64,000 bases of DNA. Source: Micromonospora terminaliae. Lineage in GTDB: Bacteria > Actinomycetota > Actinomycetes > Mycobacteriales > Micromonosporaceae. Below the pieces are notes generated by a model that had not been told where the DNA came from, ran no database searches, and saw only the letters and a program-made list of their open reading frames with translations. The DNA is taken from positions 1,116,001 to 1,180,000 of the forward strand of contig NZ_CP045309.1 of assembly GCF_009671205.1 (NCBI RefSeq), in the 5' to 3' direction. Below, piece after piece: positions 42,264 to 51,933 of the stretch (position 1 is the first letter of the stretch; every line of letters begins with the position of its first letter). Both the position numbers and the translations under genes were made by a program.

Positions 42264-43222
42264 GGCCGCTGCCGGTCCCGGCCGCCCTGGCCGTGGTCGT
42301 CCTGGGCGGGGTGGCCTCGGCCGCGCAGGGCGTGGTCAACTCCGAGCTGGGGGAGCGGGCGGGCGACCCCCTCGTCGGCGCCATGGTCAACAACCTCGGC
42401 GGTTGCCTCGTCGTGCTGCTCGGGCTGGTCACCGTCCCGGCCATGCGCACCGGGCTGGCCGGGCTGCGCCACTCCGGTCTGCCCTGGTGGGCCTACCTGG
42501 GCGGGCTGGGCGGCGCCGCGATCGTGGTGATCGGCCCGATCGTGGTGCCGGCGCTCGGGGTGGCGGTCTTCACGATCGCCCAGGTGGCCGGGGGCAGCCT
42601 CGGTGGGCTGGCCGTCGACCGGGCCGGCCTGGCCGCGACGGGCCGGCTGCGGCTCACCGCGCCCCGGGTCGTCGGTGCGCTGCTCGGGATCGGCGCGGTG
42701 ACCATGGCCCAGCTCGGCCGGCCGGTCGGCGACCTGGCCGTCGGGCTGGTGCTGCTCTCGGTCGTCGGCGGCCTCGCCGTGGCGCTGCAGTCCGCGCTCA
42801 ACGGCCGGGTCGCCGCCGCGGTCGGGCCGGCCGCCGGGCTGGCGCTGAACTTCGCGGTCAGCACCTCGGTGATCGCCGCGGTGGCGGCGCTGGCCGGTGC
42901 CCTGGCCACCCGCCCGGACTGGCCCGCCCAGTGGTGGCTCTACGTCGGCGGCCTGTTCGGCGTCGGCATCGTGCTCGCCCTGCTGGTCGGCGTCCGCGCC
43001 GCCGGGGTGCTGCGCACCGGCCTCGCGCTGGTGGCCGGGCAGCTCGGCGGGGCCCTGGTGCTGGACGTGGCGGTCCCCGGCGGCGCCGGGGTGCGCCTGC
43101 CCGTGCTGGCCGGGGCGGTGCTCACCGGGGTGGCCGTGGTGGTGGCCGGCGTGCGGCGGCGTGCCCCGCGCCGTGTGGCGGCGGAACGCGAGCCCGAGCC
43201 GGATGGCAGACTGGTTTCGTGA
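42260..43222 (+). CDS. DMT family membrane protein (YdcZ/DUF606 type)
   Basis: The 320-residue protein has about ten hydrophobic segments in two similar halves, each starting with a small-residue-rich helix and an Asn-Ser pair (AAQGVVNSELGERAGDP; AVALQSALNGRVAAAVGP). This is the pattern of the DUF606 branch of the drug/metabolite transporter superfamily. GTG 42260 overlaps the hisG stop and the gene overlaps the next one by four bases. The substrate is unknown; the histidine-gene context may be only positional. Confidence 0.75.
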   Translation: MRPLPVPAALAVVVLGGVASAAQGVVNSELGERAGDPLVGAMVNNLGGCLVVLLGLVTVPAMRTGLAGLRHSGLPWWAYLGGLGGAAIVVIGPIVVPALGVAVFTIAQVAGGSLGGLAVDRAGLAATGRLRLTAPRVVGALLGIGAVTMAQLGRPVGDLAVGLVLLSVVGGLAVALQSALNGRVAAAVGPAAGLALNFAVSTSVIAAVAALAGALATRPDWPAQWWLYVGGLFGVGIVLALLVGVRAAGVLRTGLALVAGQLGGALVLDVAVPGGAGVRLPVLAGAVLTGVAVVVAGVRRRAPRRVAAEREPEPDGRLVS

Positions 43223-43692
43223 GTGATTCGGTGGTGACCGTGCGGCCGCGGCGGGTCCGGGTGGTCTGCTGGGCGTCGGCCGTCACGCTGCTGGTGGTGT
43301 TCAGCCTGGTGGCCACCTCCCTGACCGGCGCGACGGGCGACGGCTACGGCAGCTTCCAGCGGGGCGACCAGCTCGCCATGGTGGGGCTGGGTGTCTTCGG
43401 GGCCCTGGGCTTCCTGCTCTTCACCCGCCCCCGGGTGGTGGCCGACGCCCGGGGTGTCCGGGTCCGGAACGTGATCGGCTCGTACGAGCTGCCCTGGGAG
43501 GTGATCCGCGGGGTCCGGTTCGACCGGGGCGCCCCGTGGGCCAGCCTGGAGCTGCACGACGACGACCTGCTGCCGATGGTCGCGCTCCAGGCGGCCGACA
43601 AGGAGCGGGCCGTGGAGGCCGTCCGCGCCCTGCGCCGCCTGCACCAGGCCCACCTGGCCGCCCTGGCCGGCGATCCGGCGACCCCGCGCTGA
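43219..43692 (+). CDS. PH-like domain membrane protein
   Basis: The 157-residue protein has two N-terminal transmembrane helices (about 13-35 and 48-68). A cytoplasmic bacterial PH-like domain follows (RVVADARGVRVRNVIGSYELPWEVIRGVRFDRGAPWASLELHDDDLLPMVALQ, residues about 70-130). A comparable small membrane protein follows hisG in mycobacteria. GTG 43219 overlaps the previous stop; GTG 43231 is an alternative. Function unknown. Confidence 0.7.
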   Translation: MSDSVVTVRPRRVRVVCWASAVTLLVVFSLVATSLTGATGDGYGSFQRGDQLAMVGLGVFGALGFLLFTRPRVVADARGVRVRNVIGSYELPWEVIRGVRFDRGAPWASLELHDDDLLPMVALQAADKERAVEAVRALRRLHQAHLAALAGDPATPR

Positions 43693-43698
43693 CCCGGT

Positions 43699-43728
43699 TT
43701 GGGGCGGGCTGCGCCGAGGGTGTAGTGT
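43699..43728 (+). promoter_or_regulatory. Candidate infC operon promoter
   Basis: TTGGGG (43699-43704) and TAGTGT (43723-43728) are separated by 18 bases. Transcription from about 43735 would give a leader of roughly 250 bases before infC. The -10 is good, the -35 moderate. Confidence 0.4.
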
Positions 43729-43885
43729 TGCGGGGTCGACCAGACTGCCCTGCGGGCGGTCCTGAAGCGGAGCGCCTGCTCCCACCCGAGTCGCCCCCGT
43801 AGGTGGCCGGGTCCCGGTCTCCCGGTTCCGGGCACGTCCCGGTCCCGGATGCGCGATCCTGTGATCGTGCCGACCGGTCGAGTGG

Positions 43886-43916
43886 GCCCTGGCATACGCC
43901 GGGGCCTTCTGCTTTC
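43886..43916 (+). terminator. Possible attenuator hairpin in the infC leader
   Basis: A 9-bp stem with one G-U pair (GGCCCTGGC 43886-43894 with 43899-43907, loop ATAC) is directly followed by the T-rich TTCTGCTTT, the only such tail in the leader. A second hairpin (GGCTCCC/GGGAGCC, 43923-43940) lies between it and the ribosome site. The layout suggests premature termination in the leader; the controlling signal is unknown. Confidence 0.45.
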
Positions 43917-43982
43917 CGGGTCGGCTCCCGTCCGGGAGCCAGCGGAGTCGGCACCGTAGGAGACTCGACTCGAGGAGGCCCC

Positions 43983-44651
43983 ATCAGCGTCGAACCACGC
44001 GTGAACGAGCAGATCCGGGCACGTGAGGTCCGACTGGTCGGCCCTGAGGGTGAGCAGGTGGGCATCGTCCCGCTGGAGCGCGCCCTGCAGCTGGCCGCGG
44101 ACGTCGACCTGGACCTGGTCGAGGTTGCGCCGATGGCGCGCCCGCCGGTGTGCAAGCTCATGGACTTCGGCAAGTTCAAGTACGAGAGCGCACTGAAGGC
44201 GCGCGAAGCGCGGCGTAACCAGCAGCAGACCGTCATCAAGGAGATGAAGCTCCGGCCGAAGATCGACCCGCACGACTACGAGACCAAGAAGGGTCACGTG
44301 GTGCGGTTCCTGAAGGCGGGCGACAAGGTCAAGGTGACGATCATGTTCCGCGGTCGCGAGCAGAGCCGCCCGGAGCTGGGTTACCGGCTCCTGCGCCGGC
44401 TCGAGTCCGAGATCACGGATCTGGGATACGTCGAGGCCGCGCCGAAGCAGGACGGCCGAAACATGATCATGGTTCTCGCTCCGCACCGGGCCGTGAAGGC
44501 CTCCGCGGTCGCCGCCACGGCGTCCCGCGGTGGTCCTCGGGACCGGGCCGCGGAGGAGTCGGCCGCCCCGGCAGGTGGCGAGACCCCGGCGGCCGGCGAG
44601 ACCGCAGCAGCCGGTGAGACCGGCCCGACCGCTGACACCAGCGGCCAGTAA
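43983..44651 (+). CDS. infC: Translation initiation factor IF-3
   Basis: Binds the 30S subunit and checks start-codon pairing. The 222-residue protein has the N domain ([30 protein letters not shown]), a Lys-rich linker ([29 protein letters not shown]) and the C domain ([30 protein letters not shown]). The excellent site GAGGAGG (43972-43978) points to ATC 43983 as start, matching IF-3's known use of rare start codons for self-control. GTG 44001, six codons later, is the conventional alternative. The C-terminal tail has Ala/Gly/Glu/Thr repeats (AGET). Confidence 0.93.
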   Translation: MSVEPRVNEQIRAREVRLVGPEGEQVGIVPLERALQLAADVDLDLVEVAPMARPPVCKLMDFGKFKYESALKAREARRNQQQTVIKEMKLRPKIDPHDYETKKGHVVRFLKAGDKVKVTIMFRGREQSRPELGYRLLRRLESEITDLGYVEAAPKQDGRNMIMVLAPHRAVKASAVAATASRGGPRDRAAEESAAPAGGETPAAGETAAAGETGPTADTSGQ

Positions 44652-44669
44652 CAGGGAGAGACGTTCCAC

Positions 44670-44864
44670 ATGCCGAAGATGAAGAGCCACACGGGTATGG
44701 GCAAGCGGGTCAAGGTGACCGGCAAGGGCAAGATCGTCGCCCAGCAGGCCGGCCTCCGCCACAACCTGGAGAAGAAGCCCTCCACCCAGACCCGTCGGCT
44801 GACCGGCACGGTCGAACTGGCCAAGGCCGAAACCAAGCGCATCAAGAAGCTGCTCGGCCGCTGA
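44670..44864 (+). CDS. rpmI: Ribosomal protein L35
   Basis: The 64-residue basic protein of the large subunit begins MPKMKSHTGMGKRVKVTGKGKI and contains RHNLEKKPSTQTRRL. ATG 44670 is preceded by AGGGAGAG, 18 bases after infC. Standard infC-rpmI-rplT order. Confidence 0.97.
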   Translation: MPKMKSHTGMGKRVKVTGKGKIVAQQAGLRHNLEKKPSTQTRRLTGTVELAKAETKRIKKLLGR

Positions 44865-44896
44865 CGCGCGCCACCTGAACCGAAGAAGGAGTTGAG

Positions 44897-45289
44897 ATGG
44901 CACGCGTCAAGCGGGCTGTGAACGCCCAGAAGAAGCGTCGTACCCTGCTGGAGACCGCGAGCGGCTACCGCGGTCAGCGCTCCCGGCTCTACCGCAAGGC
45001 CAAGGAGCAGGTGCTGCACTCGATGCAGTACTCCTACCGGGACCGTCGCGACCGCAAGGGCGACTTCCGGCAGCTCTGGATCCAGCGGATCAACGCCGGC
45101 GCCCGGGCCAACGGCCTGACCTACAACCGGCTGATCCAGGGCCTGCGCCTGGCCGGCATCGAGGTCGACCGCAAGATCCTGGCCGACCTGGCCGTCAACG
45201 ACGCCGCGGCGTTCGCCGCGATCGTCGAGCTGGCCCGCGCCGCCGTGGCGGCCGAGGGCACCGGTGGCGCCGCGGCCCAGGCCGCCTGA
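44897..45289 (+). CDS. rplT: Ribosomal protein L20
   Basis: The 130-residue 23S rRNA-binding assembly protein begins [38 protein letters not shown], with the core [30 protein letters not shown] precedes ATG 44897. L20 is the autoregulator of this operon in some bacteria; no L20-mimic leader is identified here. It ends with a short Ala/Gly-rich tail. Confidence 0.97.
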   Translation: MARVKRAVNAQKKRRTLLETASGYRGQRSRLYRKAKEQVLHSMQYSYRDRRDRKGDFRQLWIQRINAGARANGLTYNRLIQGLRLAGIEVDRKILADLAVNDAAAFAAIVELARAAVAAEGTGGAAAQAA

Positions 45290-45308
45290 CCCACCCGTAC
45301 CAGCAGAT

Positions 45309-45352
45309 CGAGGCGTCTCCCATGCCGTCAGCACCGCACGGGAGGCGCCTCG
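45309..45352 (+). promoter_or_regulatory. Hairpin enclosing the SpoU methyltransferase start codon
   Basis: A 13-bp stem with one G-U pair (45309-45321 with 45340-45352) has the ATG at 45322 as the first bases of its 18-base loop. It lies 19 bases after rplT, so it may also act as the operon terminator; there is no T-tract. Either way it would restrict translation of the methyltransferase. Confidence 0.5.
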
Positions 45353-46206
45353 ACGCTGTTCCCGGCCCGTTCACCCCGCGTACCCCGCGGGTGGTCGCCG
45401 CCCGCCGGCTCCAGCGCCGGCGGGACCGGGAGGCCACCGGCCGGTTCCTGGCCGAGGGCCCGCAGGCCGTCCGCGAGGCGCTCGCCCGCGCCGGCACCGT
45501 GGTCGAGCTGTTCGGCACCCCGGCCGCCCTGGACCGGCACGCCGACCTCGCCGCGCTGGCGGCCCGGTCCGACGTACCGGTCTCCGAGGTCACCGACGAG
45601 GCCCTCGCCGCGCTCGCCGAGACGGTCGCGCCGCAGGGGCTCGTGGCCGTCTGCCGGCACCTCGACGTGTCCCTGGACGCCGCCCTGGCACGCGGGCCGC
45701 GCCTGGTCGCGGTGCTCGCCGAGATCCGGGACCCGGGCAACGCCGGGACCGTGCTGCGCACCGCCGACGCGGCCGGCGCGGGCGCCGTGGTCTTCGCGGG
45801 CGACGCCGTCGACCCCTACAACGGCAAGTGCGTGCGGTCCTCCGCCGGCAGCCTGTTCCACGTCGACGTGGTCCGCGCCACCGACCCGGTCGCCGTGGTC
45901 GCGGCGCTGCGGTCCGCCGGGCTCACCGTCCTCGCCACCACGGGGTACGGCGACAGCGACCTCGACGACCTCGCCGACGCGGGCCGGCTGGCCGCCCCGA
46001 CCGCCTGGCTCTTCGGCTCCGAGGCGCACGGGCTGCCCGAGGAGCTGACCGCCGCGGCCGACGCCCGGGTCCGGGTGCCGCTGCACGGGCGCGCCGAGAG
46101 CCTGAACCTGGCTGCGGCCGCGGCCGTCTGCCTGTACGCTTCAGCCAGAGCACTGCGCCGACCCGATGGTCCGCGCGGCCACACAGCAGGGGAGTCAGCC
46201 GGATGA
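45322..46206 (+). CDS. SpoU (TrmH) family RNA 2'-O-methyltransferase
   Basis: SAM-dependent ribose methyltransferase with the knotted SPOUT fold. The 294-residue protein has an N-terminal L30e-like substrate-binding domain (about 20-120, RRDREATGRFLAEGPQAVREAL). The SpoU domain (about 128-285) has motif 1 DPGNAGTVLRTADAAGA, motif 2 WLFGSEAHGLPEEL and motif 3 GRAESLNLAAAAAVCLY. The target is probably 23S rRNA or tRNA. The position between rplT and pheS is conserved in actinobacteria. The start codon lies in a hairpin loop; GTG 45390 is too far in to be likely. Confidence 0.88.
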   Translation: MPSAPHGRRLDAVPGPFTPRTPRVVAARRLQRRRDREATGRFLAEGPQAVREALARAGTVVELFGTPAALDRHADLAALAARSDVPVSEVTDEALAALAETVAPQGLVAVCRHLDVSLDAALARGPRLVAVLAEIRDPGNAGTVLRTADAAGAGAVVFAGDAVDPYNGKCVRSSAGSLFHVDVVRATDPVAVVAALRSAGLTVLATTGYGDSDLDDLADAGRLAAPTAWLFGSEAHGLPEELTAAADARVRVPLHGRAESLNLAAAAAVCLYASARALRRPDGPRGHTAGESAG

Positions 46207-46265
46207 TGAACGCGCCTCGGCGTTCGTTTAGCCAGCCCGCCGGTGTCGGCGGGCGGCGGGCCTGA
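46203..46265 (+). CDS. Possible 20-residue leader peptide upstream of pheST
   Basis: ATGATG at 46203 (overlapping the methyltransferase stop) opens a 20-codon frame, MMNAPRRSFSQPAGVGGRRA, ending at TGA 46263-46265. GGGGAG lies about 8 bases upstream. It contains one Phe, encoded by TTT, a codon that is rare in this genome. The second half overlaps the hairpin-forming region before pheS, as a leader peptide in an attenuator would. Translation is unproven. Confidence 0.35.
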   Translation: MMNAPRRSFSQPAGVGGRRA

Positions 46266-46312
46266 CCCTTCCTCCTGCGCGATCTCCCACCGGCGGGCTG
46301 CGGCGAAGCCGC
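46234..46312 (+). promoter_or_regulatory. Alternative hairpins (possible attenuator) upstream of pheS
   Basis: The segment AGCCCGCCGGTG (46234-46245) can pair either with the adjacent CGGCGGGC (46247-46254) or, as a perfect 12-bp stem, with CACCGGCGGGCT (46288-46299). A GCGGC-GAA-GCCGC hairpin (46300-46312) follows. Mutually exclusive stems beside a short ORF are the architecture of translation-coupled attenuation. No U-tract is visible, so mechanism and effector remain open. Confidence 0.45.
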
Positions 46313-46332
46313 GCGTCCGTAGACTCGCCTAG

Positions 46333-47475
<1,143 letters not shown>

Positions 47476-47515
47476 CGGTGCGGGCACGAGTTACGGAGAC
47501 GGTGGTTTAACAGTC

Positions 47516-50065
47516 ATGCGAGTTTCTGTCAGTTGGCTGCGGGAGTACGTCGACCTCCCGGCCGACCTGCCCACCGGCGACCTGGAGCAGGCGCTGGTCG
47601 ACCTCGGCATCGAGGTCGACTCGGTGGTGGACCTGCGGGAGACCGTCACCGGCCCGCTGGTGGTCGGTGAGGTGCTGGAGATCGAGGAGCTGACCGGCTT
47701 CAAGAAGCCGATCCGGTTCTGCCGGGTGGACGTCGGCGCCGCCAACGGCACCGGCGAGCCGCAGGAGATCGTCTGCGGGGCGCGCAACTTCGCCCAGGGC
47801 GACCGCGTCGTGGTGATCCTCCCCGGCGGTGTGCTGCCGGGCGACTTCCACATCGGCGCGCGCAAGACCTACGGGCGCAACTCCAACGGCATGATCACCT
47901 CGGCCAAGGAGCTGGGCCTGGGCGACGACCACTCGGGCATCATCGTGCTGCCCGAGGACAGCCCGGCCAAGCCCGGCGACGACGCCCGCCCGGTGGTGGG
48001 CCTCGACGACGTCGTGGTCGAGCTGGAGATCACCCCGGACCGCGGGTACGCGCTCAGCGTCCGGGGCATCGCCCGCGAGCTGTCGCACGCCCTCGGGGTG
48101 CCGTTCCGCGACCCGGCCGACATCCCGGCCCCGGGCGCGACCGCCGAGCCGGCGTACCCGGTCGAGGTGCGCGACACCGTCGGCTGCGACCGGTTCGCCG
48201 CGCGGATGGTCCGCGGCGTCGACCCGACCGCGCAGACCCCGGGCTGGATGTCCCGGCGGCTCACCGTGGCCGGCGTCCGCAGCATCTCGCTGCCCGTCGA
48301 CATCACCAACTACCTGATGCTCGAACTCGGCCAGCCCATGCACGCCTTCGACGCGGACCGGATCACCGGCCCGCTGGTGGTCCGCCGCGCCGAGGCGGGG
48401 GAGAAGCTGACCACGCTGGACGGTGTCACCCGCACGCTGGTCGCCGAGGACATGGTGATCTGCGACGACACCGGTCCGATCTCGCTGGCCGCGGTCATGG
48501 GCGGCGAGACCAGCGAGGTCGTCGCCACCACCACCGACGTGCTCTTCGAGGCGGCGCACTGGGACCCGGCCATGGTCGGGCGCACCGCGCGGCGGCACAA
48601 GCTGTTCAGCGAGGCGGCCAAGCGCTGGGAGCGGGGCGTCGACCCGGCGCTGCCGCTGGTCGCGCTGGAGAAGGCGGTCCGGCTGCTCGCCGAGCACGCC
48701 GGCGGCACCGTCGGCGCCGAGATCCTCGACCTCGACCACGTCCGGCCGCGTACCCCGGTGGCCCTGCCCGTGGACCTGCCGTCGCGCCGCGTCGGCGTGG
48801 CGTACCCGCCGGAGCGGGTCGTGGAGCTGCTGGAGCAGGTCGGCTGCGCGGTCACCCGGGGCGCCGACCGGCTCGGCGACGACCCGGGCGAGACGGGCGT
48901 TGCCGCCGCGGCCGGTGATGAGGTCCTGAGCGTCACCCCGCCGACCTGGCGGCCCGACCTCACCGACCCCGCGGACCTGGTCGAGGAGGTGGTCCGCCTC
49001 GACGGCTACGACCGGGTGCCGTCGGTGCTGCCCACGGCACCGCCCGGCCGCGGCCTCACCCCGTCGCAGCAGCGCCGCCGGGCGGTCGCCCGGTCGCTCG
49101 CCGAGCGCGGGTACGTCGAGGTCCTGGCGCACCCGTTCGTCTCCGCGGAGCTGGCCGACCAGCTCGGCCTGCCGGCCGACGACCCGCGCCGCCCCGCGGT
49201 GCGGGTGGCCAACCCGCTGTCCGAGGAGGAGCCGCTGCTGCGCACCACGCTGCTCGGCCCGCTGCTCGGCATCCTGAAGCGCAACGTCGGCCGGGGCCAG
49301 CGGGACGTGGCGATCTACGAGATCGGCGTGGTGTTCCACCCGCGTCCCGGCGCGGGTGCCCCGCCGGCCATGGGCGTCGACCGGCGCCCCACCGACGAGG
49401 AGTTCGCCCGCGCCGACGCCGTGGTGCCGGCCCAGCCGCGGCACGTCGCCGTGGCGCTCACCGGGGAGATGGAGCCGACCGGCTGGTGGGGCGCGGGCCG
49501 TCCGGCCGGCTGGGCGGATGCCGTCGAAGCGGGCCGGACGGTGCTGGCCGCCGCCGGCATCCCGGCCGACCGGGTCACCGTGCGGGCCGCCGAGCGCGCC
49601 CCCTGGCACCCCGGCCGCTGCGCCGAGCTGCTGGTGGACGGCACCACCGTCGGGTACGCCGGTGAACTGCACCCCACCGTGGTGGCCACGCTGGAGCTGC
49701 CCCGGCGGACCAGCGCCATGGAGCTGAACCTGGACGCGCTGCCCGAAGCGCCGGTGGTGTCTGGTCCGGCCGTCTCCACGTTCCCGCCGGCCCTCATCGA
49801 CGTGGCGCTCGTGGTGGACGAGTCGGTGCCGGCCGCCGAGGTGGAGCGGGCCCTCGCCGAGGGGGCCGGCCCGCTGCTGGAGGACGTCCGCCTCTTCGAC
49901 GTGTACGCGTCCGAGCAGCTCGGCGCGGGCCGCCGGTCGCTGGCGTACAAGCTGACGTTCCGCGCCCCGGACCGGACGCTCGCGGGCGAGGAGGCGGTGG
50001 CCGCCCGCGACGCGGCGGTGGCCGAGGCGGCCCGCCGCTTCGGCGCCACCCTGCGCGGCGCCTGA
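47516..50065 (+). CDS. pheT: Phenylalanyl-tRNA synthetase beta subunit
   Basis: Editing and tRNA-binding subunit. The 849-residue protein has an N-terminal OB-fold tRNA-binding domain (about 45-160), the B3/B4 editing domain (about 210-400, SLPVDITNYLMLELGQPMHAFDADR), B5 (about 415-510), a catalytic-like core (about 520-740) and a C-terminal ferredoxin-fold anticodon-binding domain (about 755-849, FPPALIDVALVVDESVPAAEV ... SLAYKLTFRAPDRTL). ATG 47516 begins MRVSVSWLREYVDLP. It lies 40 bases after pheS. Confidence 0.96.
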   Translation: MRVSVSWLREYVDLPADLPTGDLEQALVDLGIEVDSVVDLRETVTGPLVVGEVLEIEELTGFKKPIRFCRVDVGAANGTGEPQEIVCGARNFAQGDRVVVILPGGVLPGDFHIGARKTYGRNSNGMITSAKELGLGDDHSGIIVLPEDSPAKPGDDARPVVGLDDVVVELEITPDRGYALSVRGIARELSHALGVPFRDPADIPAPGATAEPAYPVEVRDTVGCDRFAARMVRGVDPTAQTPGWMSRRLTVAGVRSISLPVDITNYLMLELGQPMHAFDADRITGPLVVRRAEAGEKLTTLDGVTRTLVAEDMVICDDTGPISLAAVMGGETSEVVATTTDVLFEAAHWDPAMVGRTARRHKLFSEAAKRWERGVDPALPLVALEKAVRLLAEHAGGTVGAEILDLDHVRPRTPVALPVDLPSRRVGVAYPPERVVELLEQVGCAVTRGADRLGDDPGETGVAAAAGDEVLSVTPPTWRPDLTDPADLVEEVVRLDGYDRVPSVLPTAPPGRGLTPSQQRRRAVARSLAERGYVEVLAHPFVSAELADQLGLPADDPRRPAVRVANPLSEEEPLLRTTLLGPLLGILKRNVGRGQRDVAIYEIGVVFHPRPGAGAPPAMGVDRRPTDEEFARADAVVPAQPRHVAVALTGEMEPTGWWGAGRPAGWADAVEAGRTVLAAAGIPADRVTVRAAERAPWHPGRCAELLVDGTTVGYAGELHPTVVATLELPRRTSAMELNLDALPEAPVVSGPAVSTFPPALIDVALVVDESVPAAEVERALAEGAGPLLEDVRLFDVYASEQLGAGRRSLAYKLTFRAPDRTLAGEEAVAARDAAVAEAARRFGATLRGA

Positions 50066-50074
50066 CGGCACACC

Positions 50075-50109
50075 GGACGGGCCCCACCCACCACGGGTGG
50101 GGCCCGTCC
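50075..50109. terminator. Bidirectional terminator between pheT and the GH64 gene
   Basis: Perfect 15-bp stem (50075-50089 and 50095-50109, loop ACCAC), extendable by one pair. It lies 9 bases after pheT and 6 bases beyond the minus-strand glucanase stop, serving convergent genes. Confidence 0.85.
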
Positions 50110-50115
50110 GCGCGC

Positions 50116-51831
50116 TCAGCCGGTGTAGGGCAGCGTGATCCGGGAGGAGTCGCCGACGCCCAGTGTCGTCGGGGTGCCGCCGATGGCGTTCCACACCTCG
50201 ACCCGCACCGTGCCGCCGGTCAGGTCGCCGAGGGCGCCGGTGGCGGAGCGCAGCCCCTGGGTCTGCCGGTAGTGCTCCCAGCCGGGTACGGGATCGGTGG
50301 CGAAGTAGGCGTACGTCTCCACCCGGTCCCAGCCGCCGTCGCCGGTCCGGTCGTACGAGACCCGCACCTGGACCCCGTCGCCCACGGCGGTGCCGGCGTC
50401 GACGGAGAGGTCGAAGGCGGTGGCCCCGCCCGTCCACCGGGCGGTGACACCCCGGGCCGTGAAGACCTGCGGGTTGGTGGGCGTGCCGTCGTGGTTGCCC
50501 CCGGCCGCGGCCACGCTCACCGTGCCGGGCGCCCCGGTGGCCGGGTCGAGCCCGCCGCCGGCCCGCAGGTAGCGGGTGGCGCTGAACGGGCCCGGGGTGG
50601 CCGTGGCCGACGGGCTGGGCGAGGGGCTCGGGCCGCCGCCGGGGCCGAACGGGCTGAGCGTGATGCCGGCGGCCCGGGGGTCGCCGTCGTGCACGAGCGA
50701 TTCCTGGTTGAGCACGTCGTCGAAGGCGAACCCGTACGCCTTCCCGTCGGCCATGTTGGCGTGCACGATCCGCGAGTAGTGGTTGGTGAGCGTGCCGCGG
50801 TAGAAGTCGGCCGGCCCGCCGGAGGGCTGCACGTCGAGGGTGCCGAGCGTGGAGCGGTGCAGCGCGGCGCAGAGGGTCCGGGCGATCGGGCCGACCACCA
50901 GGTCGTTGGGGGCGGCCAGCGCGCCGTCGCAGCCCCACACGTCCGCGCTGGACGGCCGGCGGAACGTCGCCACCTGCCGGCCCGCGCCGTCGGTGAAGGT
51001 GAGCACGTCGCCGCTGGTCCGCCCGTAGTAGCGCACACCCGGCTGGTCGGTGAAGGGCACGACGGTCAGGGTCCGGGTCGCGTACGCCTGCCAGGCGGAG
51101 GCGATGTAGGGGTCGAGGTAGGTGCGGCTGAACAGCCCGGCGTCGGCGGCCTTGCCGGGGGCGAGCACCCGCAGCATCGTGCCGTCGGAGCGGGTCTGCA
51201 CCGCGCCGCTCCAGCCCGCCTGGGCGCGGATCGCGGCGATGACCCGGTTGCGCCCGTCGTCGACGGGTTGCCCGGTCCGCCGGATGGTCCCGGTGGCGCC
51301 CGTGACGCTCACCGCGTGCGGCACGGCGAACATGTCCACCTGCGAGCTGTTGAGCCAGAGCCCGGCGTCGTTGTAGGTGAACTCGGACCAGTCGAACAGC
51401 AGGTCCCGGTTGGGGTCGCCGGCCGCCCAGGGCGCGGGCTGGACCAGGCCGTCCGGGGTGAGGAAGAGCTTGAGCTTGGCGCCGAAGGAGAAGTAGACCC
51501 GGCCGGAGAGGTTGCGGGGCAGCCGCAGCACCGTGCTCGCCCCGTTGGCCGGGCCGGGCACGGCGACGTCCGGTGCGGGGGTGGGCGGCAGTCCACCGGC
51601 CGGCCAGGGTGTGAAGGCGCCGCCGGCGGTGACGTACCCGAGCCGTCCGGTGGCCAGGTCGGTGCCGAGGACGTACAGCCAGGTGGGCTCGGTGCGGCCG
51701 GTGGCGTTGGTGACGGTCAGCGGGAGCAGGGCGGGGCCGGTGGCGCGGGCCAGCGAGGCGGCCGCCACGGCGCCGGTGGTGGCCAGCGCGAGCGCGAGCA
51801 GGGCGCGCAGCAGTGTCCGGGGGGTGGGCAC
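50116..51831 (-). CDS. Secreted GH64 beta-1,3-glucanase
   Basis: Extracellular endo-beta-1,3-glucanase of the laminaripentaose-producing family. The 571-residue product has a signal peptide (1 to about 30, LLRALLALALATTGAVAAA). The catalytic domain (about 32-395) has Glu150 and Asp166, 16 residues apart as in the catalytic pair of the characterised S. matensis enzyme (FDWSEFTYNDAGLWLNSSQVDMF), plus TDQPGVRYYGRTSGDVL. A PSPSPSPS linker (about 402-415) leads to a C-terminal beta-sandwich domain, probably carbohydrate binding. GTG 51831 follows AAGGAG. Regulated by the palindrome listed below. Confidence 0.88.
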   Translation of the reverse strand: MPTPRTLLRALLALALATTGAVAAASLARATGPALLPLTVTNATGRTEPTWLYVLGTDLATGRLGYVTAGGAFTPWPAGGLPPTPAPDVAVPGPANGASTVLRLPRNLSGRVYFSFGAKLKLFLTPDGLVQPAPWAAGDPNRDLLFDWSEFTYNDAGLWLNSSQVDMFAVPHAVSVTGATGTIRRTGQPVDDGRNRVIAAIRAQAGWSGAVQTRSDGTMLRVLAPGKAADAGLFSRTYLDPYIASAWQAYATRTLTVVPFTDQPGVRYYGRTSGDVLTFTDGAGRQVATFRRPSSADVWGCDGALAAPNDLVVGPIARTLCAALHRSTLGTLDVQPSGGPADFYRGTLTNHYSRIVHANMADGKAYGFAFDDVLNQESLVHDGDPRAAGITLSPFGPGGGPSPSPSPSATATPGPFSATRYLRAGGGLDPATGAPGTVSVAAAGGNHDGTPTNPQVFTARGVTARWTGGATAFDLSVDAGTAVGDGVQVRVSYDRTGDGGWDRVETYAYFATDPVPGWEHYRQTQGLRSATGALGDLTGGTVRVEVWNAIGGTPTTLGVGDSSRITLPYTG

Positions 51832-51917
51832 GGGGGGCTCCTTCCACCCGCCGCGGCCTGCGGCGGGCGCGGGGTGGTGGGCATGGTGGGGTGGCGCGGA
51901 CGCGGGCGGGACGACCC

Positions 51918-51933
51918 GAGAGAGCGCTCTCTC
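51918..51933. promoter_or_regulatory. LacI-type operator palindrome upstream of the GH64 gene
   Basis: GAGAGAGCGCTCTCTC is a perfect 16-bp palindrome centred on GCGC, like CebR/CelR-class LacI family operators (core GAGCGCTC). It begins immediately after the -10 box of the glucanase promoter, so binding would cover the transcription start. No LacI regulator gene is in the window. Confidence 0.75.

Noticed and set aside
47507..51847. 1446-codon minus-strand open frame across pheT and the GH64 gene
   Set aside because: It is antisense to pheT and a shifted frame of the real GH64 gene, with no recognisable domain; it arises from scarce stops at high GC.
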